From the NCBI RefSeq assembly GCF_017356245.1, contig NZ_JAFMZZ010000001.1, positions 1,693,698 through 1,757,697 of the forward strand: a stretch of 64,000 bases of DNA, read 5' to 3'. This stretch comes from Bordetella petrii (GTDB lineage: Bacteria; Pseudomonadota; Gammaproteobacteria; Burkholderiales; Burkholderiaceae_B). Made by a program: the position numbers and the translations under genes. Numbering within the stretch: position 1 is the stretch's first letter; each line of letters opens with the position of its first letter. The notes under the pieces are model-generated. The model did not search any database. It was not told the DNA's origin and was given only the letters and a program-made list of their open reading frames with translations. Shown here piece after piece: positions 28,188 to 36,657 of the stretch.

Positions 28188-29549
28188 ATGGCGAGCACCG
28201 ATCAAGGCTTAGTAGCGCAGGACATGGCGCATTTCGCGGTCGACGCGGCATGGGACAGCCTGCCGGAACCAGTGCGTCGCGAGGCGGCCAGGGCGTGGTT
28301 GAACTGGGTGGCGTGCGCGATCGGTGGCGCTCGCACCGCGACGATGGACGCGGCCGTGCGAGGCTCGCAATCGATGCAGGCGCATGGTGATGTGCCGGTC
28401 CTGGGGCGCCTCGAGCGGACGAGCGTGACGGATGCGGCATTGCTCGGGTGCCTGAGTTCTTCGACGCACACCTACGATGACACTCATCTCGCCACCATCA
28501 CACACCCCACGGGTCCGGTGGCGTCTGCCGCGCTTGCCGTCGCGGCCAGGTTGTCCGCCCAGGGAAGGCCGGTGCAAGGTGCGCATCTTCTGGCGGCACT
28601 GGCCGTGGGGCTGGAGTTGACTTGCCGCACCAGTTGCGCCATTGCCGGACGCAGCAGCAAGGGTTGGTACATGACTGGTTTGTCCGGCGGCATCGGGGCC
28701 GCCGCGGCCGCTGGCCGCCTGCTGGGGCTGGACCGCGAACAAATGGAGGCGGCGATCGGCCTGGCGGCTGCGCAAGGGTGCGGTTTTCGGGCCACGCACG
28801 GCAGTATGGCCATCGCGTATGTGCCTGGGCTGGCGGCGCGCAACGGAGTGGCTGCCGCCTACATGGCGGCCGGCGGCTTCGAATGCAGCACCCATGCCGT
28901 GGATGGCAAATATGGCCTGCTGGACGTGCTGACGGGCGGCACCGATGCCGGGCCGATCCGGGATGGGCTCGGTCGGCGCTATGAGTTCCTGAACAACACG
29001 TACAAACCCTATCCGTGCGGCATTGTGATCCATCCAACCATCGATGCCTGCCTGGCGTTGTATCGCGAAGATGGAGTGCGGCCCGAAGACATTATTGGCG
29101 TCGAGCTGCGCGTGCACCCGGACGCGCTCAACCTGACATGGCGGAAGTTGCCCGACACCGTGCTCGATGCGCAGGTAAGCCTGTTCCATTGGGCCGCTGT
29201 GGTATTGGCGCGCGGCGCCGCGGGCGTCGCCCAAGGCGAAATCGATTGCGTCATGGACAGCCAGGTTCGCGGCCTGCAATCGAACATGCATGCCGAGGCA
29301 GACCCAGACCTGGCCGATAACCAGGCCATGGTGGTGGTCCGGCTGCGCAATGGAAAGGCCCGCGAACGGTTCACGCGGAACGCCATCGGCAGTGTCACCA
29401 ATCCGATGACCGACGCGCAATTGGCCGGCAAATTCAGCGAATTGGTCACGCCGGTGCTGGGCGAGGCGGCCTCGGCACGATGGCTGCAGGCTTGCGTGGC
29501 GATCGAACAGGCCGCTGATGCGGCCGAGATCGCCCAGCAGGCACATTGA
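28188..29549 (+). CDS. MmgE/PrpD family protein
   Basis: A 453-residue member of the MmgE/PrpD superfamily, which includes 2-methylcitrate dehydratase, cis-aconitate decarboxylase and iminodisuccinate epimerase. Family features are the N-terminal all-helical domain with DTHLATITHPTGPVASAALAVA, the KGWYMTGLSGGIGAAAAAGRLLGL segment and the C-terminal NPMTDAQLAGKFSELV. Members act on polycarboxylic acids through proton abstraction. It starts the plus-strand arm and is followed by a Bug receptor and a hydrolase. Reaction and substrate are unknown; a multi-carboxylate would suit the carboxylate receptors on both arms. Confidence 0.9.
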   Translation: MASTDQGLVAQDMAHFAVDAAWDSLPEPVRREAARAWLNWVACAIGGARTATMDAAVRGSQSMQAHGDVPVLGRLERTSVTDAALLGCLSSSTHTYDDTHLATITHPTGPVASAALAVAARLSAQGRPVQGAHLLAALAVGLELTCRTSCAIAGRSSKGWYMTGLSGGIGAAAAAGRLLGLDREQMEAAIGLAAAQGCGFRATHGSMAIAYVPGLAARNGVAAAYMAAGGFECSTHAVDGKYGLLDVLTGGTDAGPIRDGLGRRYEFLNNTYKPYPCGIVIHPTIDACLALYREDGVRPEDIIGVELRVHPDALNLTWRKLPDTVLDAQVSLFHWAAVVLARGAAGVAQGEIDCVMDSQVRGLQSNMHAEADPDLADNQAMVVVRLRNGKARERFTRNAIGSVTNPMTDAQLAGKFSELVTPVLGEAASARWLQACVAIEQAADAAEIAQQAH

Positions 29550-29583
29550 ACACCTCACAACTACATATTCTCAGGAGACAGTC

Positions 29584-30576
29584 ATGAATTGGTTTCGTAT
29601 CCGTTCCTGGCGCGCGGCGGCGCTGGCCGGCGCCGTGTCGTTGGCGCCAATGGCTTCCGCGGGCGCACAGCCGGATCATTTTCCCGACAGGCCAATCACG
29701 CTGGTGGTGGGTTTTTCCGCTGGCGGGTCGAACGATATCGTCGCGCGTGCGATTTCGCAGCCGCTGGGGCGAATACTGGGTGTGCCCGTAGTGGTTGAAA
29801 ACCGTGTGGGCGCAGCAGGCATGATCGGCACGGCCCACGTGGCCAAGGCCGATCCCGACGGCTACACCCTGATGGTGGCCAGCGCCAGCCCCGTAGTCGT
29901 CTCGCCCCATACTCAAGCCCACATGGCGTACGATGCCAAGAAAGACTTCGCTGCAATCAGCCTGGTTGGCATCACTCCCGAAGCGCTGGCGGTACACCCC
30001 AAGTTTCCCGCCAAGAATCTGGCCGAACTGATCGCGCTGGCCAAGACCCGGGAAATCACGCTGGCTTCGTCGGGCAGCGGAGGGTTGCCGCATCTGGCGA
30101 TCGAACTCTTCAAGAGCGCCGCGCCGGATACGAAGATCATCCATGTGCCCTACAAGGGCGCCGCGCCCGCGGTTGCCGATACTCTGGCAGGGCATGTCGA
30201 CGGCGTCGTCGTGGATTTGCCGGCCGTCTACAACCATATCCTGGGCGGACGATTGCAGGGCATTGCGCTGGCCAATGACGCCAGGTCGGAGTTCTTGCCA
30301 GACCTGCCCACTTCGGGTGAACAGGGCCTGCCGCGCTTCGTGGCCGTCAACTGGATAGGCCTGCTGGCGCCGGCCAGGACGCCAGGGCCGGTCATCGACA
30401 AGTTGCACGCCGCGTTGCTGGCCGTGATGAAGCAGCCGGAAGTCAGGCAAACCCTGGCGCAATCGGCCGTGCAGGTGTCGGTAAGCGATTCGCCGGCCGC
30501 GTTCCAGAAATTCTTGAATGACGAATACGAAAAATGGGGCGAGGTCGTGAAGGCATCTGGCGCGAAAGCCGACTGA
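29584..30576 (+). CDS. Second Bug-type substrate-binding protein
   Basis: A 330-residue exported receptor with a signal peptide (about 1-27, ending AGAQ) and the Bug signature FPDRPITLVVGFSAGGSNDIVARAI and ADPDGYTLMVASASP. It shares long stretches with the Bug protein at 26070-27050, for example ASSGxGGLPHLAIELFK and HVPYKGxAPA, so the two are paralogues placed on opposite arms of one cluster. AGGAG lies 7 bases before the ATG. No membrane subunits of a tripartite tricarboxylate transporter lie nearby. Confidence 0.92.
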   Translation: MNWFRIRSWRAAALAGAVSLAPMASAGAQPDHFPDRPITLVVGFSAGGSNDIVARAISQPLGRILGVPVVVENRVGAAGMIGTAHVAKADPDGYTLMVASASPVVVSPHTQAHMAYDAKKDFAAISLVGITPEALAVHPKFPAKNLAELIALAKTREITLASSGSGGLPHLAIELFKSAAPDTKIIHVPYKGAAPAVADTLAGHVDGVVVDLPAVYNHILGGRLQGIALANDARSEFLPDLPTSGEQGLPRFVAVNWIGLLAPARTPGPVIDKLHAALLAVMKQPEVRQTLAQSAVQVSVSDSPAAFQKFLNDEYEKWGEVVKASGAKAD

Positions 30577-30612
30577 CCAGCGCCGCCGGGCAAGCCAGAC
30601 AGGAGAACTCCC

Positions 30613-31422
30613 TTGATCATGCCGGAATACGAAGTCTACGCCATCCGCTATGCGCGCATGGACCGGTCGCGCGTCGCCAACTTCCTGGGGGGAGATCCGC
30701 ACGACGGCCCCATGCCGATGGATTTCTTCGTCTGGCTGGTGCGAGGCGCCGGCCGGTGCGTCCTGGTCGACACCGGGTTTTCCGCCGAGACCGCCGCGCG
30801 TCGCCAGCGTGAGATGCTGCGCTGCCCACTGGACGGGCTGGCAAGGCTGGGCGTGAAGCCGGAACTGATCAGCGATGTCGTGCTGACTCATCTGCACTAC
30901 GATCACGCTGGCAACCTGGCAAAGGTGCCACACGCCCGGCTGCATGTGCAGGATGATGAAATGGACTACGCCACCGGGCGCTGCATGTGCCATGGCGCCT
31001 TGCGCCATGCCTACGAAGTCGAGGACGTGGTTACCCTGGTGCGCCGCGTCTATGACGATCGCGTGGTGTTTCACGATGGCGACGCCGTGCTGTATCCCGG
31101 CATCGAACTGCTGAAGATCGGCGGGCATACCAAGGGACTGCAAGCCGTGCGGGTGCACACCGGGCGCGGCTGGGTGGTGCTGGCGTCCGATGCCAGCCAC
31201 TACTATGAAAACATGGATAGCGGCCGGCCATTTCCCATTGTGTTCAACGTGGCAGACATGCTGGCTGGCCACGTGCGTGTGCGGCAGGCCGCCAGTAGCG
31301 CCGCACACGTGGTGCCGGGACACGATCCGCAGGTATTGGCGCGTTACGGCCGCTACCAGAATGACCCTGACATCGCCGTCTTGCACCAGCCGCCGGTTCA
31401 GGACGGCACGGCCCGGTCCTGA
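30613..31422 (+). CDS. Metallo-beta-lactamase-fold hydrolase (lactonase-like, AttM/AiiA group)
   Basis: A 269-residue hydrolase with the dizinc motif HLHYDH at 93-98 (THLHYDHAGN), further metal ligands likely His and Asp in GGHTKGLQAV and LASDASHYYENM, and PGHDPQV near the end. These match the N-acyl-homoserine-lactone and gamma-butyrolactone lactonase subgroup. In this context a lactone or ester intermediate of the pathway is as likely as a quorum signal. The TTG at 30613 sits 7 bases after AGGAG; an ATG at 30619 is the alternative. Its stop abuts the stop of the convergent ilvE-type gene with no base between. Confidence 0.88.
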   Translation: MIMPEYEVYAIRYARMDRSRVANFLGGDPHDGPMPMDFFVWLVRGAGRCVLVDTGFSAETAARRQREMLRCPLDGLARLGVKPELISDVVLTHLHYDHAGNLAKVPHARLHVQDDEMDYATGRCMCHGALRHAYEVEDVVTLVRRVYDDRVVFHDGDAVLYPGIELLKIGGHTKGLQAVRVHTGRGWVVLASDASHYYENMDSGRPFPIVFNVADMLAGHVRVRQAASSAAHVVPGHDPQVLARYGRYQNDPDIAVLHQPPVQDGTARS

Positions 31423-32262
31423 CTATTTGCCGCCGCGCGCATACTCCATGTACAGCCCGTGCGCGCGGCGCGCCAGCGGCCCATAGGGCAGGCCGCGGTC
31501 TTCGACCCGGTTGACGTGCACCACCTTGCCGTAGTTGCCGGTGGAAAACACTTCGTCGGCCTGTTCGATATCGGCGCGCGTCAGCGCGCGTTCCTGCACG
31601 TCGACGCCGTCGGCGCGCAGTAGGGCCAGCACGCGCTGGCGCGTGATGCCGTTCAGGAAGGTGCCGTTGTCGGCGGGCGTGGCCACCACGCCGTCCTTGG
31701 CGATCCACAGGTTGGCGGTGGCGAATTCGGCCACGTGGCCGTCGCCGTCCAGCATGATGGCATTGTCGTAGCCCTTGGCCATGGCTTCGCGGATGGCGCG
31801 CTGGCCGTTGGGGTACAGGCACGATGCCTTGGCGTCGGTGGGCGCCATGTTCGACCAGGCGCGCGCGAAGCTGGAAAAGCAGGCCGAAAAGCCCTGTTCG
31901 CCCGGCATGGGCACCTTGAAGACATGCAGCACGAACTGCGTCTTGTCGGCTTCGGGCAGCAGGAAGCCGTCGGCGCAGAAGAACATGGGCTTGAGATACA
32001 GCGCCTCGCCGGCCGGGAAGCGCTCCACGGCCTGCAGGCACAGGTCGCGGATCTGCTGCCAGCCCAATTGGGGCTTCATCAGCATCTTCTCGGCCGAGCG
32101 CACCACGCGCTGGCAGTGCAGGTCGAGGTCGGGCGTCAGGCCGCCGAAGGCGCGCGCGCCGTCGAACACCATGCTGGCCATCCAGAAGGCGTGGTCGGCG
32201 GGGCCCAGCAGTTTGGGGTTTTCAGTAGTCCATTGGCCGTCGTGCCAGTAGAGCGCATCCAT
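31423..32262 (-). CDS. ilvE: Branched-chain amino acid aminotransferase (class IV PLP enzyme)
   Basis: A 279-residue class IV aminotransferase, the enzyme interconverting leucine, isoleucine and valine with their keto acids. The probable PLP lysine is Lys145 (APTDAKASCLYPN); also visible are VFDGARAFGG at the N-terminus and GYDNAIMLDGDGHVAEFATANLW. It is shorter than E. coli IlvE (about 309 residues), so other class IV enzymes such as a D-amino acid transaminase cannot be fully excluded. It lies downstream of the second Liv importer, which suits a role in branched-chain amino acid use. The start at 32262 fits the family N-terminus. Confidence 0.85.
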   Translation of the reverse strand: MDALYWHDGQWTTENPKLLGPADHAFWMASMVFDGARAFGGLTPDLDLHCQRVVRSAEKMLMKPQLGWQQIRDLCLQAVERFPAGEALYLKPMFFCADGFLLPEADKTQFVLHVFKVPMPGEQGFSACFSSFARAWSNMAPTDAKASCLYPNGQRAIREAMAKGYDNAIMLDGDGHVAEFATANLWIAKDGVVATPADNGTFLNGITRQRVLALLRADGVDVQERALTRADIEQADEVFSTGNYGKVVHVNRVEDRGLPYGPLARRAHGLYMEYARGGK

Positions 32263-32330
32263 GTGGTCATTCCTTGAATCGGGGCGCGCCGGCGGGCGCA
32301 TTGCCTGCGCAGCATACACCCGCGGGCCGG

Positions 32331-33338
32331 CTACAGGCCGGCCTGCACCCGGTCGGCGACTTCGGCGGGCACCCACTTGCGCCAGACGTCGGGGTACTTG
32401 CGCAGGAAGTACTGCGCGGCGTCCTCGGGCTCCGCGCCCTGGTTCTCAAGCCAGCCCAGCGTGTCGTCGATGGCCGGGGCCGGCACGCTGAGCTTGTCGA
32501 AGAATGCCTTCAGCCGGGGCGCCTGGCGGGCGAATTCGGCGTTCAGGCCCGTGACCACCTTGTTGGCCTTGAATTCGGTGGGCACCGGGTTTTCGCACTT
32601 CGGATCGGTCATGCAGGTATAGGCGGCCTGGTCGAAGGGCGGCAATTGCAGCTTGACCAGGTCCAGCGCGCCCACCAGCGCGGTGGGCGTCCAGTAATAG
32701 AACACGATGTCGCGCTTGCGCTTGTAGGCCGATACGATGGCGGCCTTCTGCGCGGCGCCCGAGCCAGGGGCGAACATCGTGTACTGGCCGTCGAGCTTCA
32801 GCGCCTTGAGCAGGTTGGTGTTCAGGGTGCCGCAGGCCCAGCCCGCGGGGCAGCCGTAGATGCGGCCGCGGGCCGGGTCTTCGGGGTCGGCGAACACTTT
32901 GGTGTAGCGGGCCAGGTCCGCCGCGCTTTTCAGGTCGGGATGGCGTTCGGCCGTGTAGCGGGGGATATACCAGCCTTCGCCGGCGTCGTATACGTGGCCC
33001 GCCGCCAGCACCTTGCCCGACTTCAAGGCCTTGTCCCAGGCCACTTCGATCTGGCCGGGCCAGACTTCGGGCGTGACGTCGACATCGCGGCGCTGCAGGG
33101 CGGCCAGCATGGCCAGGGTCTCGCCGATTTCCACCGAGGTGGCGCAGCCGTAGCCGTGCTCGACGATAAAGCGCTCGATGCCGGCCAGCACCAGGTTGGA
33201 TTCCCAGTTCAGGCCGCTGAAGCGCACCGGCTGGTCGATTTCGCATTGGGCCGCGGCCGCGGCGGGCGCTGTCCAGAGCAGGGCCGTGGCGGCGGCCAGC
33301 GCGCCCAGCAACAGGCGGGGGGCTCGCGTCATGTGCAT
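32331..33338 (-). CDS. Glycine betaine/choline-type ABC substrate-binding protein (OpuAC family)
   Basis: A 335-residue exported binding protein of the OpuAC/ProX family: signal peptide about 1-29, then VRFSGLNWESNLVLAGIERFIVEHGYGC and the ligand-pocket region DVTPEVWPGQ, with FYYWTPTALVGALDLVKL later. The family binds quaternary amines such as glycine betaine, choline or carnitine. AAGGAG lies 8 bases before the ATG at 33338. No matching ATPase or permease gene is adjacent, so it is an orphan receptor or uses a remote importer. Confidence 0.88.
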   Translation of the reverse strand: MHMTRAPRLLLGALAAATALLWTAPAAAAAQCEIDQPVRFSGLNWESNLVLAGIERFIVEHGYGCATSVEIGETLAMLAALQRRDVDVTPEVWPGQIEVAWDKALKSGKVLAAGHVYDAGEGWYIPRYTAERHPDLKSAADLARYTKVFADPEDPARGRIYGCPAGWACGTLNTNLLKALKLDGQYTMFAPGSGAAQKAAIVSAYKRKRDIVFYYWTPTALVGALDLVKLQLPPFDQAAYTCMTDPKCENPVPTEFKANKVVTGLNAEFARQAPRLKAFFDKLSVPAPAIDDTLGWLENQGAEPEDAAQYFLRKYPDVWRKWVPAEVADRVQAGL

Positions 33339-33426
33339 GAAGGTCTCCTTGCTCGCATGGTGGCGCCCTGGGGGCGATCGGCCCATTGTACGAGGCGCGG
33401 AGCGCGGCCCGGCCAGGGCGCGGCGT

Positions 33427-34407
33427 TCAGGCGCGCGCGCGGCGCCGTTCCATGAACGCCTGCCATTCGCCCACGATGCCGCGGCGGAAGGCCAGCACGC
33501 AGATGATGAAGATCAGGCCGATCACGATGGTGACCGATTCGCCCAGCCGCAGGAACCAGCTGCTGCCGGTGAGGTCGGCCATGAAGCGGCCGAAGTCGCC
33601 CACCTTGTTTTCCAGCAGCACCACGATGAAGGCGCCGAGAATGGGGCCCACCAGCGTGCCCAGGCCGCCGATCAGGGTCATCAGGATCACCAGGCCCGAC
33701 ATCTGCCACGTGGCGTCGGACAAGGTGGCCGACACGAACACCAGGGTCTTGGTGGCGCCGGCTAGGCCCGCGATCGCGGCCGACAGCACGAAGGCCAGCA
33801 GCTTGAAGCGGTCGACGTCGTAGCCCAGCGACAGGGTGCGCGGCTCGTTTTCGCGCAGCGCCTTGAGCACCTGGCCGAACGGCGAGTGCACGGTGCGCCA
33901 GATCACGAAGTAGCCGAACGCGAAGATCGCCATTACCAGGTAGTACAGGTTCAGGTCGTTGCGCAGGTCGATGAAGCCCAGCAGCGTGCCGCGCGGCACG
34001 CGCTGCAGGCCGTCTTCGCCGCCGGTGAAGTGCGCCTGCAGGAAGAAGAAGAACACCATCTGGGCCAGCGCGAGCGTGATCATGGCGAAATAGATGCCGC
34101 TGCGGCGGATGGCCAGCAGCCCCATCACCAGCCCCAGCAGCGCCGCCACGGCGGTGCCGAACAGCAGGCCCAGTTCGGTGGGAAAGCCCCACACTTTCAG
34201 CGCGTGCCCGGCTGCGTATGCCGCGCTGCCCAGGAATGCCGCGTGGCCGAACGACAGCAGGCCGGTGTAGCCCAGCAGCAGGTTGAAGGCGCAGGCGAAC
34301 AGTGCATAGCACATCACCTTCATGGCAAAAATGGGATACACGCCCACGAACGGCAGGATGGCCACGACGATGGCCGCCGCCGCGTAGCTCAGCAGTTGGC
34401 GATTCAT
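33427..34407 (-). CDS. livM: LivM-type ABC permease (second Liv system)
   Basis: A 326-residue inner-membrane permease of the LivM family with about ten hydrophobic segments. Diagnostic are LLGYTGLLSFGHAAFLGSAAYAA near the N-terminus and MTLIGGLGTLVGPILGAFIV near the C-terminus. The ATG at 34407 overlaps the livH stop by 4 bases. Longer upstream reading in this frame only shadows livH. Unlike the first Liv system, permease and ATPase are separate here. Confidence 0.93.
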   Translation of the reverse strand: MNRQLLSYAAAAIVVAILPFVGVYPIFAMKVMCYALFACAFNLLLGYTGLLSFGHAAFLGSAAYAAGHALKVWGFPTELGLLFGTAVAALLGLVMGLLAIRRSGIYFAMITLALAQMVFFFFLQAHFTGGEDGLQRVPRGTLLGFIDLRNDLNLYYLVMAIFAFGYFVIWRTVHSPFGQVLKALRENEPRTLSLGYDVDRFKLLAFVLSAAIAGLAGATKTLVFVSATLSDATWQMSGLVILMTLIGGLGTLVGPILGAFIVVLLENKVGDFGRFMADLTGSSWFLRLGESVTIVIGLIFIICVLAFRRGIVGEWQAFMERRRARA

Positions 34408-35291
34408 TTCTCTTTTCCGAACAGCCCGGCGGGGCGGAGCAACAGGACGATGGCCATGATGATGAATACGACGGTGCTGGAGGCTTCGGGCCAGAAGACC
34501 TTGGTCAGGCCTTCGATCACACCCAGCCCCAGGCCGGTGAGGATGGCGCCCAGGATGGATCCCATGCCGCCGATCACCACCACGGCAAACACCACGATGA
34601 TCAGGTTGGAGCCCATCAGGGGCGAAATCTGCAGCACCGGCGCGGCCAGCACGCCGGCAAAGCCGGCCAGCGCCACGCCGAAGCCGTAGGTCAGGGTCAC
34701 CATGCGCGGGACATTCACGCCGAATGCCTCGACCAGCTTGGGATTCTCGGTGCCGGCGCGCAGCAGGGCGCCCAGGCGCGTGCGTTCGATGACGAACCAG
34801 GTGGTCAGGCACACGGTGATCGAGGCCACGACGATCCAGCCGCGGTAATTGGGCAGGATCATGAAGCCCAGGTTGGTGGCGCCGCGCAGCAGGTCGGGCG
34901 TGGGGTAGGGCTGGCCCGACACGCCATAGAAACTGCGGAACAGGCCTTCGATCAGCAGCGTCAGGCCGAAAGTGAGCAGCAGGCCGTACAGGTGGTCGAG
35001 CTTGTACAGGTGCTTGAGCAGCAGTTTTTCGATCACGATGCCGAACAGGCCCACCACCAGGGGGGCGAGGATCAGCATGATCCAGTAGTTCAGGCCCAGA
35101 TACGACAGCCCCATCCAGGCGACGAAGGCGCCCAGCATGTAGAGCGAGCCGTGCGCGAAATTGATGACGTTCAGCAGTCCGAAAATGACCGCCAAACCCA
35201 GCGACAGCATGGCGTAGAAGGACCCGTTGACCAGGCCCAGCAGCAGCTGTCCGAGCAAGGCCTGTAGGGGGATGCCGAAGAGGTCGATCAT
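34404..35291 (-). CDS. livH: LivH-type ABC permease (second Liv system)
   Basis: A 295-residue permease of normal LivH length, with LLLGLVNGSFYAMLSLGLAVIFGLLNVINFAHGSLYM at the N-terminus (given here as family region) and VFAVVVIGGMGSILGAILTGLGLG near the C-terminus. It lies between the binding-protein gene and livM in a minus-strand operon. Compared with the 345-residue LivH at 19244 it lacks the extra hydrophobic insert. Confidence 0.94.
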   Translation of the reverse strand: MIDLFGIPLQALLGQLLLGLVNGSFYAMLSLGLAVIFGLLNVINFAHGSLYMLGAFVAWMGLSYLGLNYWIMLILAPLVVGLFGIVIEKLLLKHLYKLDHLYGLLLTFGLTLLIEGLFRSFYGVSGQPYPTPDLLRGATNLGFMILPNYRGWIVVASITVCLTTWFVIERTRLGALLRAGTENPKLVEAFGVNVPRMVTLTYGFGVALAGFAGVLAAPVLQISPLMGSNLIIVVFAVVVIGGMGSILGAILTGLGLGVIEGLTKVFWPEASSTVVFIIMAIVLLLRPAGLFGKEK

Positions 35292-35384
35292 GTCGGGAAA
35301 ATCCTGCGCGTTCGGATAGAGGCGTGCTTGTTCGCGGCGCGGCCCGGCCGGGTGGGCACGGGCGCGCGGGACAACTTCAGCGGA

Positions 35385-36599
35385 TTACTGTTTGAAGAGC
35401 TTGCAGGCCGACTCGGACGGCTTGGTGTAGACCTCGTCGCCGGGCAGGTTGGCAACCACCTTGTAGTAGTCCCAGGGGCCCTTGGATTCTTCGGGGGTCT
35501 TCACCTGCATCAGGTACATCTCGTGGATCATGCGGCCGTCTTTGCGCACGTAGCCGTCTTTGGCGTAGAAGTCGTTGATCTTGTTCGACTTCATCCATTT
35601 CATCAGGGTGTCGGCATCGTCGGTGCCGGTGGCCTTGACGCCGTTCAGGTAGAACGACACCGAGGAATAATCCGCGGCCTGCAGGCTGGACGGCTTGCGG
35701 TTGACCTTGGCTTCGAATTTCTTGGTCCAGGCGCGCGCCGCGTCGGATTGATCCCAGTACCAGCTGTCGGTCAGGTACATGCCCTGAGTGGTCTTGAGAC
35801 CCAGCGAGTGGATGTCGTTGATGAAGATCAGCAGGCCGGCCATCTTCATGGTCTGCGTGACGCCGAACTCGTTGGCGGCCTTGATGGAGTTGATGGTGTC
35901 GCCGCCGGCATTGGCCAGACCCAGGATCTGCGCGCCCGAGGCCTGCGCCTGCAGCAGGAACGACGAGAAGTCGGCGGTGGCCAGCGGCGCGCGCACGGCG
36001 CCCTTGACCTCGCCGCCGGCCGCCTTGATCACGGCGGTGGTATCGCGTTCGAGCGCATGGCCGAAAGCGTAGTCGGCGGTCAGGAAGAACCAGGTCTTGC
36101 CGCCGTTTTTCACTACCGCCGAACCGGTGCCGCGCGCCAGCGCGACGGTGTCATAGGCGTAGTGGATGGTGTAGGGGGTGCATTGCGCGTTGGTCAGGTC
36201 AGAGCTGCCCGCGCCGATCGAGATGAACGGCTTTTTCTTTTCGGCCGCGACGGCGGCCATGGCCAGGTTGGTGGCGGAATTGGTGCCGCCGATCAGCACG
36301 TCCAGGCCTTCCTGGTCGAACCATTCGCGCGCGCGGCTGGAAGCAATGTCGGCCTTGTTCTGGTGGTCGGCGGTGACCAGCTCGATCTTCTTGCCGTTGA
36401 CGGCGCCGCCCGCGTCGGCAATGGCCATGCGGATCGCCTCCACGCCAGCCGGCCCGTCGATGTCGGAATAGACGCCGGACATGTCTGTAATGAAACCGAT
36501 GCGGATGACGTCGCCGGAGATGCCTTGCGCCTGGGCGGGTAGCCCGGCAAATCCCAGGCCGGCCAGGGCCAGCGCGGCAGTGATGTGATGCAGCTTCAT
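35385..36599 (-). CDS. livK: Branched-chain amino acid-type ABC substrate-binding protein (second Liv system)
   Basis: A 404-residue exported binding protein: signal peptide about 1-24 (ending PAQAQ) and the mature motif IRIGFITDMSGVYSDIDGPAGVEAIRM, then ADHQNKADIASSRAREW. It belongs to the branch of LivK-like proteins often tied to amide, aromatic or branched-chain amino acid uptake. AGGAGTCATCCC precedes the ATG at 36599. It lies between livF and livH in the same operon. Confidence 0.92.
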   Translation of the reverse strand: MKLHHITAALALAGLGFAGLPAQAQGISGDVIRIGFITDMSGVYSDIDGPAGVEAIRMAIADAGGAVNGKKIELVTADHQNKADIASSRAREWFDQEGLDVLIGGTNSATNLAMAAVAAEKKKPFISIGAGSSDLTNAQCTPYTIHYAYDTVALARGTGSAVVKNGGKTWFFLTADYAFGHALERDTTAVIKAAGGEVKGAVRAPLATADFSSFLLQAQASGAQILGLANAGGDTINSIKAANEFGVTQTMKMAGLLIFINDIHSLGLKTTQGMYLTDSWYWDQSDAARAWTKKFEAKVNRKPSSLQAADYSSVSFYLNGVKATGTDDADTLMKWMKSNKINDFYAKDGYVRKDGRMIHEMYLMQVKTPEESKGPWDYYKVVANLPGDEVYTKPSESACKLFKQ

Positions 36600-36657
36600 G
36601 GGATGACTCCTTTGCTTCTCTGTGGGGATGCCGCCTGCGCGGCGAATGACAGGATTC

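Noticed and set aside
31420..31425. Stop codons of the lactonase-like and ilvE-type genes abut with no spacer
   Set aside because: Convergent genes with no gap are common in compact genomes; noted in the gene entry but not treated as a special signal.
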